Source: Hyphomicrobiales bacterium
GTDB taxonomy: Bacteria; Pseudomonadota; Alphaproteobacteria; Rhizobiales; JAKIUO01
Length of the DNA: 13,755 nt
Direction of reading: 5' to 3'
Assembly (NCBI GenBank): GCA_027069645.1
Contig: JALXEI010000078.1
Span: 1-13,755 of the forward strand
The notes below the pieces were generated by a model that was given only the letters and a program-made list of their open reading frames with translations, had not been told where the DNA came from and did no database searches. The position numbers were made by a program, and so were the translations under genes. The stretch's first letter is position 1. Each line of letters opens with the position of its first letter. Shown here piece by piece: positions 1 to 6,385 of this stretch.

Positions 1-96
1 GGGTGGGGTAAGCAGGGCCATGTCTCGAAACGCTTTTACCCGGGCACCGGAGATGCGGCTTATGGGGGCACCGCAGGTAAAACCGGTTTCGAAAAG

Positions 97-131
97 AAAA
101 CCGGATCGGAGGTCTTCCGGTCCGGTTTTTT
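97..131 (+). terminator. Rho-independent terminator of the unit upstream of the window
   Basis: A stem pairs 100-111 with 115-126. Its arms are near-complementary (ACCGGATCGGAG against TTCCGGTCCGGT, with two G-U pairs) around a 3-nt loop, and the T-run 126-131 follows directly. The A-run before the stem can extend the pairing into the T-run, so the hairpin could also act on the opposite strand. Its position shows that transcription from left of the window normally ends here. The proton-channel gene to the right therefore needs its own promoter. Confidence 0.75.
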
Positions 132-286
132 CGTCGGAGATATACCCGAAACCGAAAACCGGGACATTGTTCCTCCCGGTTCGCGATCACCCCGCTCCCC
201 GGACACTATACAAGGCTTTGTCCCGTCACCCCATCGCATAACACTGGCATCCACTGACATTTTGCAATAGTGTTGCATTTATCCTG

Positions 287-308
287 CCACATTATCTGTA
301 TAATGTGG
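287..308. promoter_or_regulatory. Perfect 9-bp palindrome with an embedded TATAAT box
   Basis: CCACATTAT (287-295) and ATAATGTGG (300-308) are exact reverse complements around the 4-nt spacer CTGT. The right arm carries a consensus TATAAT (299-304). The nearest -35-like hexamer, TTGCAT at 273-278, is 20 bp away, which is longer than usual. The site could be an operator over a promoter or an RNA hairpin in the leader of the proton-channel gene. It overlaps the GTG at 305 that opens the longest version of that reading frame, which argues against initiation at that GTG. Confidence 0.4.
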
Positions 309-385
309 GGAAGGCTGGCAAATCCGGATCAGGAAACAAACAACAAAGAAACCTGTATCAGATCCTCGGGGGGGTATTTGAAAAG

Positions 386-1396
386 ATGATCGACATGCAC
401 TATCAGAATTCCCTGACAAAACCATCCGTGTTCCTGCGCTGGATGCTTTTGTTCCTGATGGCCGCCGGATTTCTCGGCATTCTTCTCTATTCGCAGATTT
501 TCAGAGCCTTCATGGCCAATCCCGGGCTCAACGGCCTGATTGCCGGGGTGCTGCTGTTTGGAACCATCTATTCATTCCGCCAGATCATCCGGCTTTATCC
601 GGAAATAAACTGGGTCAATCATTTTCGCCTGTCCGATATCACCCAGTCGTCGAAACACCCCCCTGTCCTGCTGTCACCGATGGTCAAGCTTCTCGGCGAT
701 CGTCCTGGTGAAGTGGCCATGAGTACCGGTGCCATGCGCTCCATTCTCGATTCAGTTGGCTCGCGCCTCGACGAAGCTCGCGATACATCCCGCTATCTCA
801 TCGGCCTGCTGGTCTTTCTGGGATTGCTCGGCACCTTCTGGGGCCTGCTGGAAACCATCAATTCTGTTGGCAAGACCATCGGCGCCCTGCCCACCGGCGG
901 CGACAATCTGGGGGGGCTGGAAGATCTTATTACCGGGCTCAAGGCGCCCCTGTCGGGTATGGGCACGGCTTTCAGTTCGTCTCTCTTTGGTCTCGCCGGT
1001 TCACTAATCCTCGGCTTTCTTGACCTTCAGGCCTCACACGCCCAAAACCGTTTTTACAACGAACTTGAAGACTGGCTGGCCTCGATCACCACGCTGGGTG
1101 GCGCCGGTAATGCCGGTTCGGAAGCGGCACAAATCGGTTACGCCGTCCAGGAATTGCAACGAAGCATCAATATGCTGACCCAGAATCTGCAACAGGGGAC
1201 CGGTATGGGGATGCAAAGAGGGGCCGACAGTAATGTCCGGGAACTGGCCAGCGGTATAGACGGCCTCGTCAAACAGATGCGCGCCGAGCAGCAGGTTGTT
1301 CGCGAATGGATGGACGAACAGGCCGGGCAGCAATCGGAAATCGCCGCCGCGCTAAAAACAATCTCCCGCCAGTCCGCACCACACGGCCGGAGGTAA
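386..1396 (+). CDS. MotA/TolQ/ExbB-family proton channel protein
   Basis: Inner-membrane channel half of an ion-driven motor, expected to use proton flow to move its MotB-like partner, encoded 3 bp downstream. In 336 residues there are four hydrophobic segments: about 18-38, 46-63, 137-157 and 190-213. The third (YLIGLLVFLGLLGTFWGLLE) and fourth (SGMGTAFSSSLFGLAGSLIL) match the two conserved pore helices of the MotA/TolQ/ExbB family. The C-terminal cytoplasmic part is polar and probably helical. The frame is open upstream to a GTG at 305, but that codon lies in a palindrome with a TATAAT box and has no ribosome binding site. ATG 386, behind a G-run (368-374), or ATG 395 is preferred. No flagellar, tol or exb genes lie nearby, so neither motility nor TonB/Tol energising can be assigned. 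The family call is firm and the exact role is unknown. Confidence 0.85.
   Translation: MIDMHYQNSLTKPSVFLRWMLLFLMAAGFLGILLYSQIFRAFMANPGLNGLIAGVLLFGTIYSFRQIIRLYPEINWVNHFRLSDITQSSKHPPVLLSPMVKLLGDRPGEVAMSTGAMRSILDSVGSRLDEARDTSRYLIGLLVFLGLLGTFWGLLETINSVGKTIGALPTGGDNLGGLEDLITGLKAPLSGMGTAFSSSLFGLAGSLILGFLDLQASHAQNRFYNELEDWLASITTLGGAGNAGSEAAQIGYAVQELQRSINMLTQNLQQGTGMGMQRGADSNVRELASGIDGLVKQMRAEQQVVREWMDEQAGQQSEIAAALKTISRQSAPHGRR
1389..1393 (+). promoter_or_regulatory. Shine-Dalgarno site of the MotB/OmpA-like gene
   Basis: GGAGG lies 6 nt before ATG 1400 and overlaps the end of the proton-channel gene, whose TAA is at 1394-1396. This supports coupled translation of the two partners. Confidence 0.75.
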
Positions 1397-1399
1397 TTC

Positions 1400-2431
1400 A
1401 TGGCCTACAGCCGATCAAATCGCCGCAGTGGCAGTTCCTCCGACTACTGGCCCGGATTTGTTGATGCAATGGCCACCCTGCTGCTGGTCATGACCTTTTT
1501 GTTGTCCGTGTTCATGCTCACCAACTATTTTGTCACCCAGGAAGTCAGTGGCAAGGATACCGCCCTGCAACGTCTGAACCGGCAAATCACCCAGCTGACG
1601 GAATTGCTGGCGCTGGAACAGACAAAAAAACAGAAACTTGAAGACAATATCGCCTCATTGTCGGCATCTCTGGCCGCCTCGGACAGTGAAAAGAGCCGTT
1701 TGCAGGGACTGATCAGTGCAGAAAGCGGCAAGGCCAAAGCGGCAAGCAGCCGCCTCGTCGGCCTTTCCTCCGATCTCGACAAACAAAAGAAAATCAGTTC
1801 CGCCGCCCTTGCCAAGGTGGAATTGCTCAACTATCAGATGGCCGCCCTGCGCCGCCAGATTGCCGCCCTCAACAAAACTCTTGATGCCTCGGCTGCCAGA
1901 GAAAGCGCGAACAAGGCGCGTATCGCCGACCTTGGCAAGCGACTCAACATCGCCCTTGCCCGCAAGGTGCAGGAACTGTCGCGCTATCGCTCCGAATTTT
2001 TCGGCCGCCTGCGCCAGGTTCTGGGTGACCGCAAGGATATTCGCGTTGTCGGTGACCGTTTTGTCTTTCAGTCGGAAGTGCTGTTTTCGGCCGGTTCGGC
2101 CCAGCTTAACCCGCAAGCCCATGAACAGCTCAACAAATTTGCCCAGGCGCTGATCTCGCTGGAAGGGGAAATCCCGGAGGAAATCAACTGGGTGCTGCGT
2201 GTCGATGGCCATACCGATGCCACCCCCATCCAGACGCCGCAATTTCCCAGTAACTGGGAACTGTCTACGGCCCGCGCTATTTCCGTTGTGCGCTATTTCA
2301 TCTCGCAAGGCGTCAAACCCACCCGGCTGATGGCCGCCGGCTTTGGCGAGTTCCGCCCCATTGCAACGGGCGACACCCCCGAAGACTATCGCCGCAACCG
2401 TCGCATCGAACTGAAACTCACCAACCAGTAA
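1400..2431 (+). CDS. MotB/OmpA-like peptidoglycan-binding stator partner
   Basis: Partner of the preceding proton channel, predicted to anchor the motor to peptidoglycan. Of 343 residues, 1-18 are polar and cytoplasmic, followed by one transmembrane helix (about 19-41). That helix carries Asp22 in the FVDAMATL context, at the place of the proton-accepting aspartate of MotB. Residues 50-200 are rich in heptad-like Leu/Ala/Gln/Lys and look like a long periplasmic coiled coil. Residues about 215-340 form an OmpA-like domain with DGHTD (269-273), NWELSTARA (285-293) and NRRIEL (333-338), the usual peptidoglycan-binding signature. The coiled coil is much longer than the plug and linker of flagellar MotB, resembling other non-flagellar pairs of this kind. 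ATG 1400 has a strong ribosome binding site. The gene ends at the edge of the inverted-repeat element. A label such as flagellar MotB would be over-specific. Confidence 0.87.
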   Translation: MAYSRSNRRSGSSSDYWPGFVDAMATLLLVMTFLLSVFMLTNYFVTQEVSGKDTALQRLNRQITQLTELLALEQTKKQKLEDNIASLSASLAASDSEKSRLQGLISAESGKAKAASSRLVGLSSDLDKQKKISSAALAKVELLNYQMAALRRQIAALNKTLDASAARESANKARIADLGKRLNIALARKVQELSRYRSEFFGRLRQVLGDRKDIRVVGDRFVFQSEVLFSAGSAQLNPQAHEQLNKFAQALISLEGEIPEEINWVLRVDGHTDATPIQTPQFPSNWELSTARAISVVRYFISQGVKPTRLMAAGFGEFRPIATGDTPEDYRRNRRIELKLTNQ

Positions 2432-2484
2432 AAAAGCGCGTGCCGCGCTGGCCCTCGCCGGGCGGGCGTGCTGCGCGCACGGCG

Positions 2485-2503
2485 GCAGGGGATAATCCCC
2501 TGC
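2485..2503. repeat. 19-nt palindrome inside the inverted-repeat element
   Basis: GCAGGGGAT and ATCCCCTGC are perfect reverse complements around a single A (2494). With so small a loop it works better as a symmetric DNA site or cruciform than as an RNA hairpin. It lies in the left half of the larger element, followed by a G/C-rich segment with its own hairpin. Confidence 0.5.
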
Positions 2504-2506
2504 ACC

Positions 2507-2527
2507 CCCGTTTGGGGAACGGGTTTT
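2507..2527 (+). terminator. Possible terminator after the MotB/OmpA-like gene
   Basis: CCCGTT (2507-2512) pairs with AACGGG (2518-2523) around a 5-nt loop and is followed by four T residues. It lies 75 nt after the stop codon of the MotB-like gene. The stem is short and the T-run modest, so this is a weak call. The large 21-bp arms around it could stop transcription more effectively. Confidence 0.3.
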
Positions 2528-2645
2528 GACATGCCCGGATAAACTCACCGCTTCCTGGTAAAAAAACCGGTTTCCAAAGGCTTTGCCTTTGGTGCCTGCT
2601 GCACAGGCAGCCCGCCCGGCGAGGGCCAGCGACGCCAGTCGCTTT

Positions 2646-4466
2646 TTACGCGGGCGCACCGGCAAATTGCAATTCGGCCAGTTCCTTGTAGATGCCGCCT
2701 TTTTCAATCAGGGTTTTGTGCGTGCCTTCTTCGCTAACATGTCCCTTGTCGATGACCAGAATGCGGTCAGCTTCCTGCACGGTGGACAGGCGATGGGCAA
2801 TGATTAGCGTGGTGCGGCCTTTTTTGAGTTCATCGAGCGCCTTTTGCACTTCGCGTTCGCTGGCCGTATCAAGGGCACTGGTCGCTTCATCCAGCAGCAG
2901 GATGGGTGCATCACGCAAAATGGCGCGGGCAATGGCGATGCGCTGGCGCTGACCGCCGGAAAGGGTCGTACCCTTTTCGCCCAAAACCGTATCATAACCA
3001 CGCTCCATTGCGCTGATAAATTCATGCGCATGGGCGGCTTTGGCGGCTTTCACCACCTCTTCGCGCGTCGCGCCATCGGTGCCATAGGCAATATTGGCGG
3101 CAACGCTGTCGGCAAACAGGGCAATATCCTGTGGCACCAGGGCCATGCGGGCACGAAGATCGGAAAGCCGCACCTCGTTGACCGGCAGGCCATCCACCTC
3201 GACCTTGCCCTTGTCAGCATCATAAAAGCGCAGGATCAGATTGAAAATGGTACTTTTTCCCGAACCGGACGAGCCGACAATGGCCACCGTCTCGCCGGGA
3301 TGAACTTCAAAGCTGACATCATCAAGCGCCTGTGTGTCAGGTCGTGTCGGATAGGCAAAGGAAACATGATCAAATTTGATTTGCCCTTCAACATCTCCCT
3401 TGTATTTTTTCGGGTTTTCGGGATCTTTTACCGCCGATTCCGTCTTCAGCAATTCGGCCAGGCGTTCGGCGGCCCCCGCGGTCTGTTGCACCTCGCCCCA
3501 GATTTCACTCAGCCCGCCAAGGGAACCGGCGGCAAGCGCGGCATAAAGCACAAACTGACCGAGCGTCCCCCCTGTCATGCGGCCAGCCAGCACATCCTGC
3601 GCGCCGAGCCACAAAATGCCGATAATACTGGCGAACACCAGAAAAATCGCAAAGGCGGTGAGGCCGGCCCGTGCCTTCATGCGCACCCGCGCCGCATCAA
3701 AACTCTTCTCGACTGCATCGGTGAAACGCCGGATCATCGGCTTTTCGAAATTGCTGGCCTGCAAGGTGCGGATGGAAGACAGATTTTCGGCCGCCAGCGA
3801 AGAGGAAACGGCCAGCGTGTCCTGGGCATCGCGCGACAGTTTGCGCACCGAGCGCCCGAGCCCCACCAGCGGCACAACAATCAGCGGAATGGCCAGAATG
3901 ATCAGCCCGGCAAGTTTCGGGCTGGTGACAAACATCATAATGATGGCCCCCACCGTCATGATGAAATTACGCAGGGCCTGGGATGCCGAAGTGCCAATAG
4001 CGCTCTTGATCTGCGTCGTGTCGGCGGTCAGGCGTGACATCAGTTCACCCGAATGGGTCCGGTCGTAAAAGGCCGGGCTGACGGTGGCCAGACGGGCGAA
4101 TACATCGGAACGCAAATCGGCAACGATGCGCTCCCCCAGCCAACTGACAAAATAAAACCGCGCCGCACTGGCCAGTGCCAGGATCAGGCCCACACCGAAC
4201 ATGGCCAGAAAATAGCTGTTTACCGTTCCTGAATGGCTGTTTGAAAACCCCACATCAATCATGCGGCGCACCCCGATCGGCACGGCCAGGGTGGCAAGAG
4301 CGGCGATGACCAGCGCAGAGAGCGCCCCGATGACCATATTACGATGGCGCATCAGATAGGGCTTTAGTGATTTGAGAGGGCCGATGGGCCGACGCTTTCG
4401 TTCACTTTTTGCTGTTGTTTTTCCAGCAGTTTTCAAGGCTTTGGCGGCCACATCAATTCCTCGCAT
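2646..4466 (-). CDS. ABC exporter, fused permease-ATPase (MsbA-like)
   Basis: Half-transporter expected to dimerise in the inner membrane and export a lipid or hydrophobic compound using ATP. It has 606 residues, the normal length for a fused half-transporter. Residues 1-35 are a basic, Lys/Arg-rich cytoplasmic extension. Residues about 42-330 form the six-helix type I exporter domain, and about 362-600 the nucleotide-binding domain. Visible motifs are Walker A GSSGSGKST (398-406), Q-loop VPQD (444-447), signature LSGGQ (502-506), Walker B ILLLDE (522-527) with the D-loop SALD, and the H-loop histidine in AHRLST (558). All catalytic residues are intact. The gene stands alone, convergent with the MotB-like gene and divergent from the NDUFA12 gene. 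No strong Shine-Dalgarno precedes ATG 4466, so the start is less sure. The substrate cannot be read from sequence; MsbA-type lipid export is only the nearest known parallel. Confidence 0.88.
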   Translation of the reverse strand: MRGIDVAAKALKTAGKTTAKSERKRRPIGPLKSLKPYLMRHRNMVIGALSALVIAALATLAVPIGVRRMIDVGFSNSHSGTVNSYFLAMFGVGLILALASAARFYFVSWLGERIVADLRSDVFARLATVSPAFYDRTHSGELMSRLTADTTQIKSAIGTSASQALRNFIMTVGAIIMMFVTSPKLAGLIILAIPLIVVPLVGLGRSVRKLSRDAQDTLAVSSSLAAENLSSIRTLQASNFEKPMIRRFTDAVEKSFDAARVRMKARAGLTAFAIFLVFASIIGILWLGAQDVLAGRMTGGTLGQFVLYAALAAGSLGGLSEIWGEVQQTAGAAERLAELLKTESAVKDPENPKKYKGDVEGQIKFDHVSFAYPTRPDTQALDDVSFEVHPGETVAIVGSSGSGKSTIFNLILRFYDADKGKVEVDGLPVNEVRLSDLRARMALVPQDIALFADSVAANIAYGTDGATREEVVKAAKAAHAHEFISAMERGYDTVLGEKGTTLSGGQRQRIAIARAILRDAPILLLDEATSALDTASEREVQKALDELKKGRTTLIIAHRLSTVQEADRILVIDKGHVSEEGTHKTLIEKGGIYKELAELQFAGAPA

Positions 4467-4481
4467 TTGATCAGGTAATTT

Positions 4482-4498
4482 TGTTACAGGCCGTAACA
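4482..4498. promoter_or_regulatory. Inverted repeat in the ABC exporter leader, possible operator
   Basis: TGTTAC (4482-4487) and GTAACA (4493-4498) are reverse complements around a 5-nt spacer, centred about 24 bp upstream of the exporter ATG. A regulator binding here would sit over the transcript start or leader. No regulator gene lies next to it, and the symmetry is short enough to be chance. Confidence 0.25.
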
Positions 4499-4505
4499 GG
4501 AGGCA

Positions 4506-4534
4506 AAGCTAGCACTTTTTGAGAAAGAATCCAA
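4506..4534 (-). promoter_or_regulatory. Weak candidate promoter of the ABC exporter
   Basis: On the minus strand TTGGAT (4534-4529) is followed after 17 bp by TAGCTT (4511-4506). The -35 hexamer is fair and the -10 poor. The predicted start would be near 4498, at the edge of the TGTTAC/GTAACA inverted repeat. Confidence 0.25.
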
Positions 4535-4623
4535 TCACATCATCCCCAGGCATCTCTCGACGAATAATGTCACCGGTCCCCTTTACCTCGAAACACGGAT
4601 GTTTTTTTAATCTGCCCCCGTAC

Positions 4624-4652
4624 TGGACACAAAAGAGCAATACTGTCATAGT
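4624..4652 (+). promoter_or_regulatory. Candidate promoter of the NDUFA12 gene
   Basis: TGGACA (4624-4629) matches the -35 consensus at five of six positions. It is followed after exactly 17 bp by CATAGT (4647-4652), which matches the -10 at four of six. The predicted leader of about 65 nt reaches ATG 4725. The GC-rich stretch between holds a small potential stem (GCCGG 4673-4677 with CCGGC 4686-4690). Confidence 0.35.
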
Positions 4653-4724
4653 CGCGCAAGTCATTCTGCGGGGCCGGTCTGCGGTCCGGCAAACAAACTG
4701 ATTATTCGTTCAGGGATCTGCAAG

Positions 4725-5123
4725 ATGGGCTTGTTCAACGAAATTTTCACCTGGTGGAACGGCAATACCTGGGGAACCAGACTTTTCACCCGGCGCAGGG
4801 GCCGACTGGTCGGCGAGGATGAATTTGGCAACCGCTATTACATACAGCGAAAAGGTGTCGGTCCGCTGGGAATACCCCGCCGCTGGGTGATTTATAACGG
4901 TCTTGCTGAAGCTTCAAGCGTACCGGCAGACTGGCATGGCTGGCTGCACTATACGGTTGACGTTCCGCCCAACAAGGAAAATTACCGGCCCCGGCACTGG
5001 CAAAAGCGACATATGCCCAACTATACAGGGACCACCAGAGCCTATCATCCGGCCGGATCGCTTTTGTCGGGATCAGCCGCCTCCGGCCCGTCACGCGACT
5101 ATGAACCCTGGCACCCTGAATAG
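4725..5123 (+). CDS. NDUFA12-family complex I accessory subunit
   Basis: Small supernumerary subunit of the proton-pumping NADH:ubiquinone oxidoreductase, shared by mitochondria (NDUFA12/B17.2) and alphaproteobacteria. It is thought to sit on the peripheral arm and stabilise the complex. The 132-residue protein begins with a short amphipathic stretch (FNEIFTWWNGNTWGTRLFT). The family core follows, with GRLVGEDEFGNRYYIQRK (about 26-43), RRWVIYNG (52-59) and PADWHGWLHYTVDVPP (68-83), then a Pro/Gly-rich tail ending near EPWHPE. CAGGGA at 4711-4716 gives a good ribosome binding site. In alphaproteobacteria this gene, to my knowledge, usually follows a DUF2155 gene; here it stands alone upstream of aroQ, 220 bp away and in the same direction. 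The main complex I (nuo) operon is not in the window. Confidence 0.88.
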   Translation: MGLFNEIFTWWNGNTWGTRLFTRRRGRLVGEDEFGNRYYIQRKGVGPLGIPRRWVIYNGLAEASSVPADWHGWLHYTVDVPPNKENYRPRHWQKRHMPNYTGTTRAYHPAGSLLSGSAASGPSRDYEPWHPE

Positions 5124-5273
5124 ACAGAAGTTGCAAACCACGACAGGGTTTGTCGACGGCTCTTTGTGAAAAGCTCCGTGCAAAACGGGCGTAATATCGG
5201 GATCATTCATATAATATTCCACAAGTCTTTGCGTCACAATTGAAATACTGCTAGAAACAACAGCGGCATTTTC

Positions 5274-5297
5274 GATCATTTCGCATTTGAAATGATC
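5274..5297. promoter_or_regulatory. Perfect 9-bp hairpin or operator in the aroQ leader
   Basis: GATCATTTC (5274-5282) and GAAATGATC (5289-5297) are exact reverse complements around the 6-nt loop GCATTT. The site ends 46 nt before the aroQ ATG and has no T-run, so it is not an intrinsic terminator. It could be an operator or an mRNA stem affecting initiation, which is notable because aroQ lacks an evident Shine-Dalgarno. An upstream TATAAT (5210-5215) has no convincing -35. Confidence 0.4.
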
Positions 5298-5343
5298 CTG
5301 ATGGTCCCGATTTCCCGAACCGGCAGAACTGGTCCCAATTCTC

Positions 5344-5781
5344 ATGAGCAAGCTGATTTATGTCCTCAACGGCCCCAATCTGAACCTGCTGGGTACGAGA
5401 GAACCATCTGTCTATGGCGTCATAAAACTTGAAGACCTCGAAAACCGTCTGAACAACCTGGCCAAAGGCCTTGGTTGCACCATTGAGTTTCGTCAAAGCA
5501 ACCATGAGGGAGAGCTGATTGACTGGATCCACGAGGCCGGCGCAAAAAAAGCCCCCATTATCCTCAATGCCGGAGCATATACCCATACATCAATCGCCAT
5601 TTATGACGCCCTGAAAGCCGTGGAATCCGATTGTATCGAGGTCCACCTTTCGAATATATTCAAACGCGAGGACTATCGTCACCATTCCTTCATCTCCGGT
5701 GCCTCGATCGGAATAATCAGCGGGTTTGGCGTTAAAAGTTACGAACTGGCCCTGATGGCCTATAGTGAGCATTCTTCCTGA
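5344..5781 (+). CDS. aroQ: Type II 3-dehydroquinate dehydratase
   Basis: Cytosolic dodecameric enzyme of the shikimate pathway that dehydrates 3-dehydroquinate to 3-dehydroshikimate, leading to chorismate and the aromatic amino acids. The 145-residue length is typical. The N-terminal motif LNGPNLNLLGTREP is present with catalytic Arg19 and Tyr24 on the mobile lid. FRQSNHEGELIDWIHEA follows, then NAGAYTHTS with Asn75 and His81, and EVHLSNIFKRE with Glu99 and His101. All active-site residues expected for type II enzymes are visible. No Shine-Dalgarno sequence precedes ATG 5344, and no better start exists in frame. It is first in a run of four co-directional genes with accB, accC and aat, and the gap to accB is 52 bp. 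Confidence 0.96.
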   Translation: MSKLIYVLNGPNLNLLGTREPSVYGVIKLEDLENRLNNLAKGLGCTIEFRQSNHEGELIDWIHEAGAKKAPIILNAGAYTHTSIAIYDALKAVESDCIEVHLSNIFKREDYRHHSFISGASIGIISGFGVKSYELALMAYSEHSS

Positions 5782-5833
5782 GACCGGGCGGCTATGGCCC
5801 GCAGGATGAACGAACAGGAGCACGAAGCACCAG

Positions 5834-6331
5834 ATGGCAAAAAACAGTACATCCAGAACGGGCAAGGGCCTTGACCGCGAGCTCATCCGGGAACTGGCTG
5901 ATCTGCTGGGCGAAACCGGCCTCACGGAAATTGAAATAGAACAACCCGATTTGCGTATTCGTGTCGCACGAAATTCATTTCCGGCAATGCCGGCACAAGC
6001 CACACCGGTCCCGGCAGCGGCCGCAACGCCAGCTCCGGCAGTTCAACCCGCCCCCGCCGCAACGGGCGGCGCCAGACCGGGAGAAGAGACAGCACCTCCA
6101 GGGGCTGTACCGTCACCAATGGTCGGAACGGCCTATCTGTCGCCGGAACCTGGCGCAGACCCGTTTGTCAAAGTGGGACAGCAGGTCAGCGAGGGCCAGA
6201 CCCTGATGATCGTCGAAGCCATGAAAACCATGAACCATATCGCCGCGCCGCGTAGCGGCAAGGTCACCGCCATTCTTGTTGAAGACCAGCAACCCGTCGA
6301 ATTTGGCGAACCGCTTTTGATCATTGAATAA
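5834..6331 (+). CDS. accB: Biotin carboxyl carrier protein of acetyl-CoA carboxylase
   Basis: Carries the biotin that is carboxylated by AccC and then passed to the carboxyltransferase AccAD, the first committed step of fatty acid synthesis. Of 165 residues, about 12-45 form the conserved N-terminal helix-strand region (RELADLLGETGLTEIEIEQ). Residues 50-90 are a flexible Ala/Pro-rich linker. Residues about 92-165 are the biotinyl domain, with the thumb SPEPGADPF (103-111) and the biotin site EAMKTMN, in which Lys131 is modified. AGGAG (5816-5820) lies 13 nt before ATG 5834, longer than ideal, but no closer alternative exists in frame. The next gene, accC, begins 54 bp on. The carboxyltransferase genes accA and accD are not in the window. 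Confidence 0.96.
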   Translation: MAKNSTSRTGKGLDRELIRELADLLGETGLTEIEIEQPDLRIRVARNSFPAMPAQATPVPAAAATPAPAVQPAPAATGGARPGEETAPPGAVPSPMVGTAYLSPEPGADPFVKVGQQVSEGQTLMIVEAMKTMNHIAAPRSGKVTAILVEDQQPVEFGEPLLIIE

Positions 6332-6385
6332 TTCTGCTCTACAAGATGTTGCGTCCTTATCAGGAGCATAAGCCAGGGAAACCCG

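Larger units (their letters stand above)
1..385. other. Gene-free left end of the window
   Basis: I find no convincing protein gene here. All three plus frames either stop early or run straight through the terminator at 97-131, so the short open frames (for example 20-241) are not believable. If a protein gene enters from the left on the plus strand, the frame that stops at the TAA at 9-11 is the likeliest. Positions 5-41 can fold weakly (GGTAAGC against GCTTTTACC), so the end of a structured RNA is also possible, but I recognise no RNA family. Apart from the terminator and the palindrome at 287-308, I see nothing in 132-286. Confidence 0.5.
2429..2648. repeat. Long inverted-repeat element between convergent genes
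   Basis: Two perfect 21-bp arms, 2447-2467 (begins GCTGGCCCTCG, ends GGGCGGGC) and 2610-2630 (its reverse complement), lie 142 bp apart. The similarity continues outward: read inward from each end, both sides begin GTAAAAA-GCG, and each TAA is the stop codon of the flanking gene. Inside are the 19-nt palindrome at 2485-2503 and small hairpins at 2507-2523, 2574-2592 (CCAAAGG/CCTTTGG) and 2593-2609 (TGCCTG/CAGGCA). The structure suggests a dispersed palindromic repeat that also works as a bidirectional terminator. It has no protein gene and no target duplication that I can see. Confidence 0.65.

Noticed and set aside
20..241. 73-codon plus-strand frame at the left end
   Set aside because: It crosses the strong terminator at 97-131 and has no recognisable domain.
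386..2431. ZorAB part of a Zorya anti-phage system
   Set aside because: The architecture is similar, but no ZorC, ZorD or ZorE gene follows; the next gene is a convergent ABC exporter and the surroundings are housekeeping.
1655..2707. 350-codon minus-strand frame opposite the MotB-like gene
   Set aside because: It is antisense to a well-supported gene with clear OmpA motifs and runs through the inverted-repeat element. No domain is visible.
2844..4037. 397-codon plus-strand frame opposite the ABC exporter
   Set aside because: Its translation is low-complexity and rich in His/Gly/Arg, as expected for antisense of a GC-rich gene. The exporter has all its catalytic motifs on the other strand.
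4519..4701. 60-codon plus-strand frame upstream of the NDUFA12 gene
   Set aside because: It has a TTG start, no ribosome binding site, a composition unlike the neighbours, and covers the candidate promoters.
5091..5351. 86-codon minus-strand frame between the NDUFA12 and aroQ genes
   Set aside because: It overlaps both flanking genes, has no recognisable domain, and begins inside aroQ. The region is better read as the aroQ leader.
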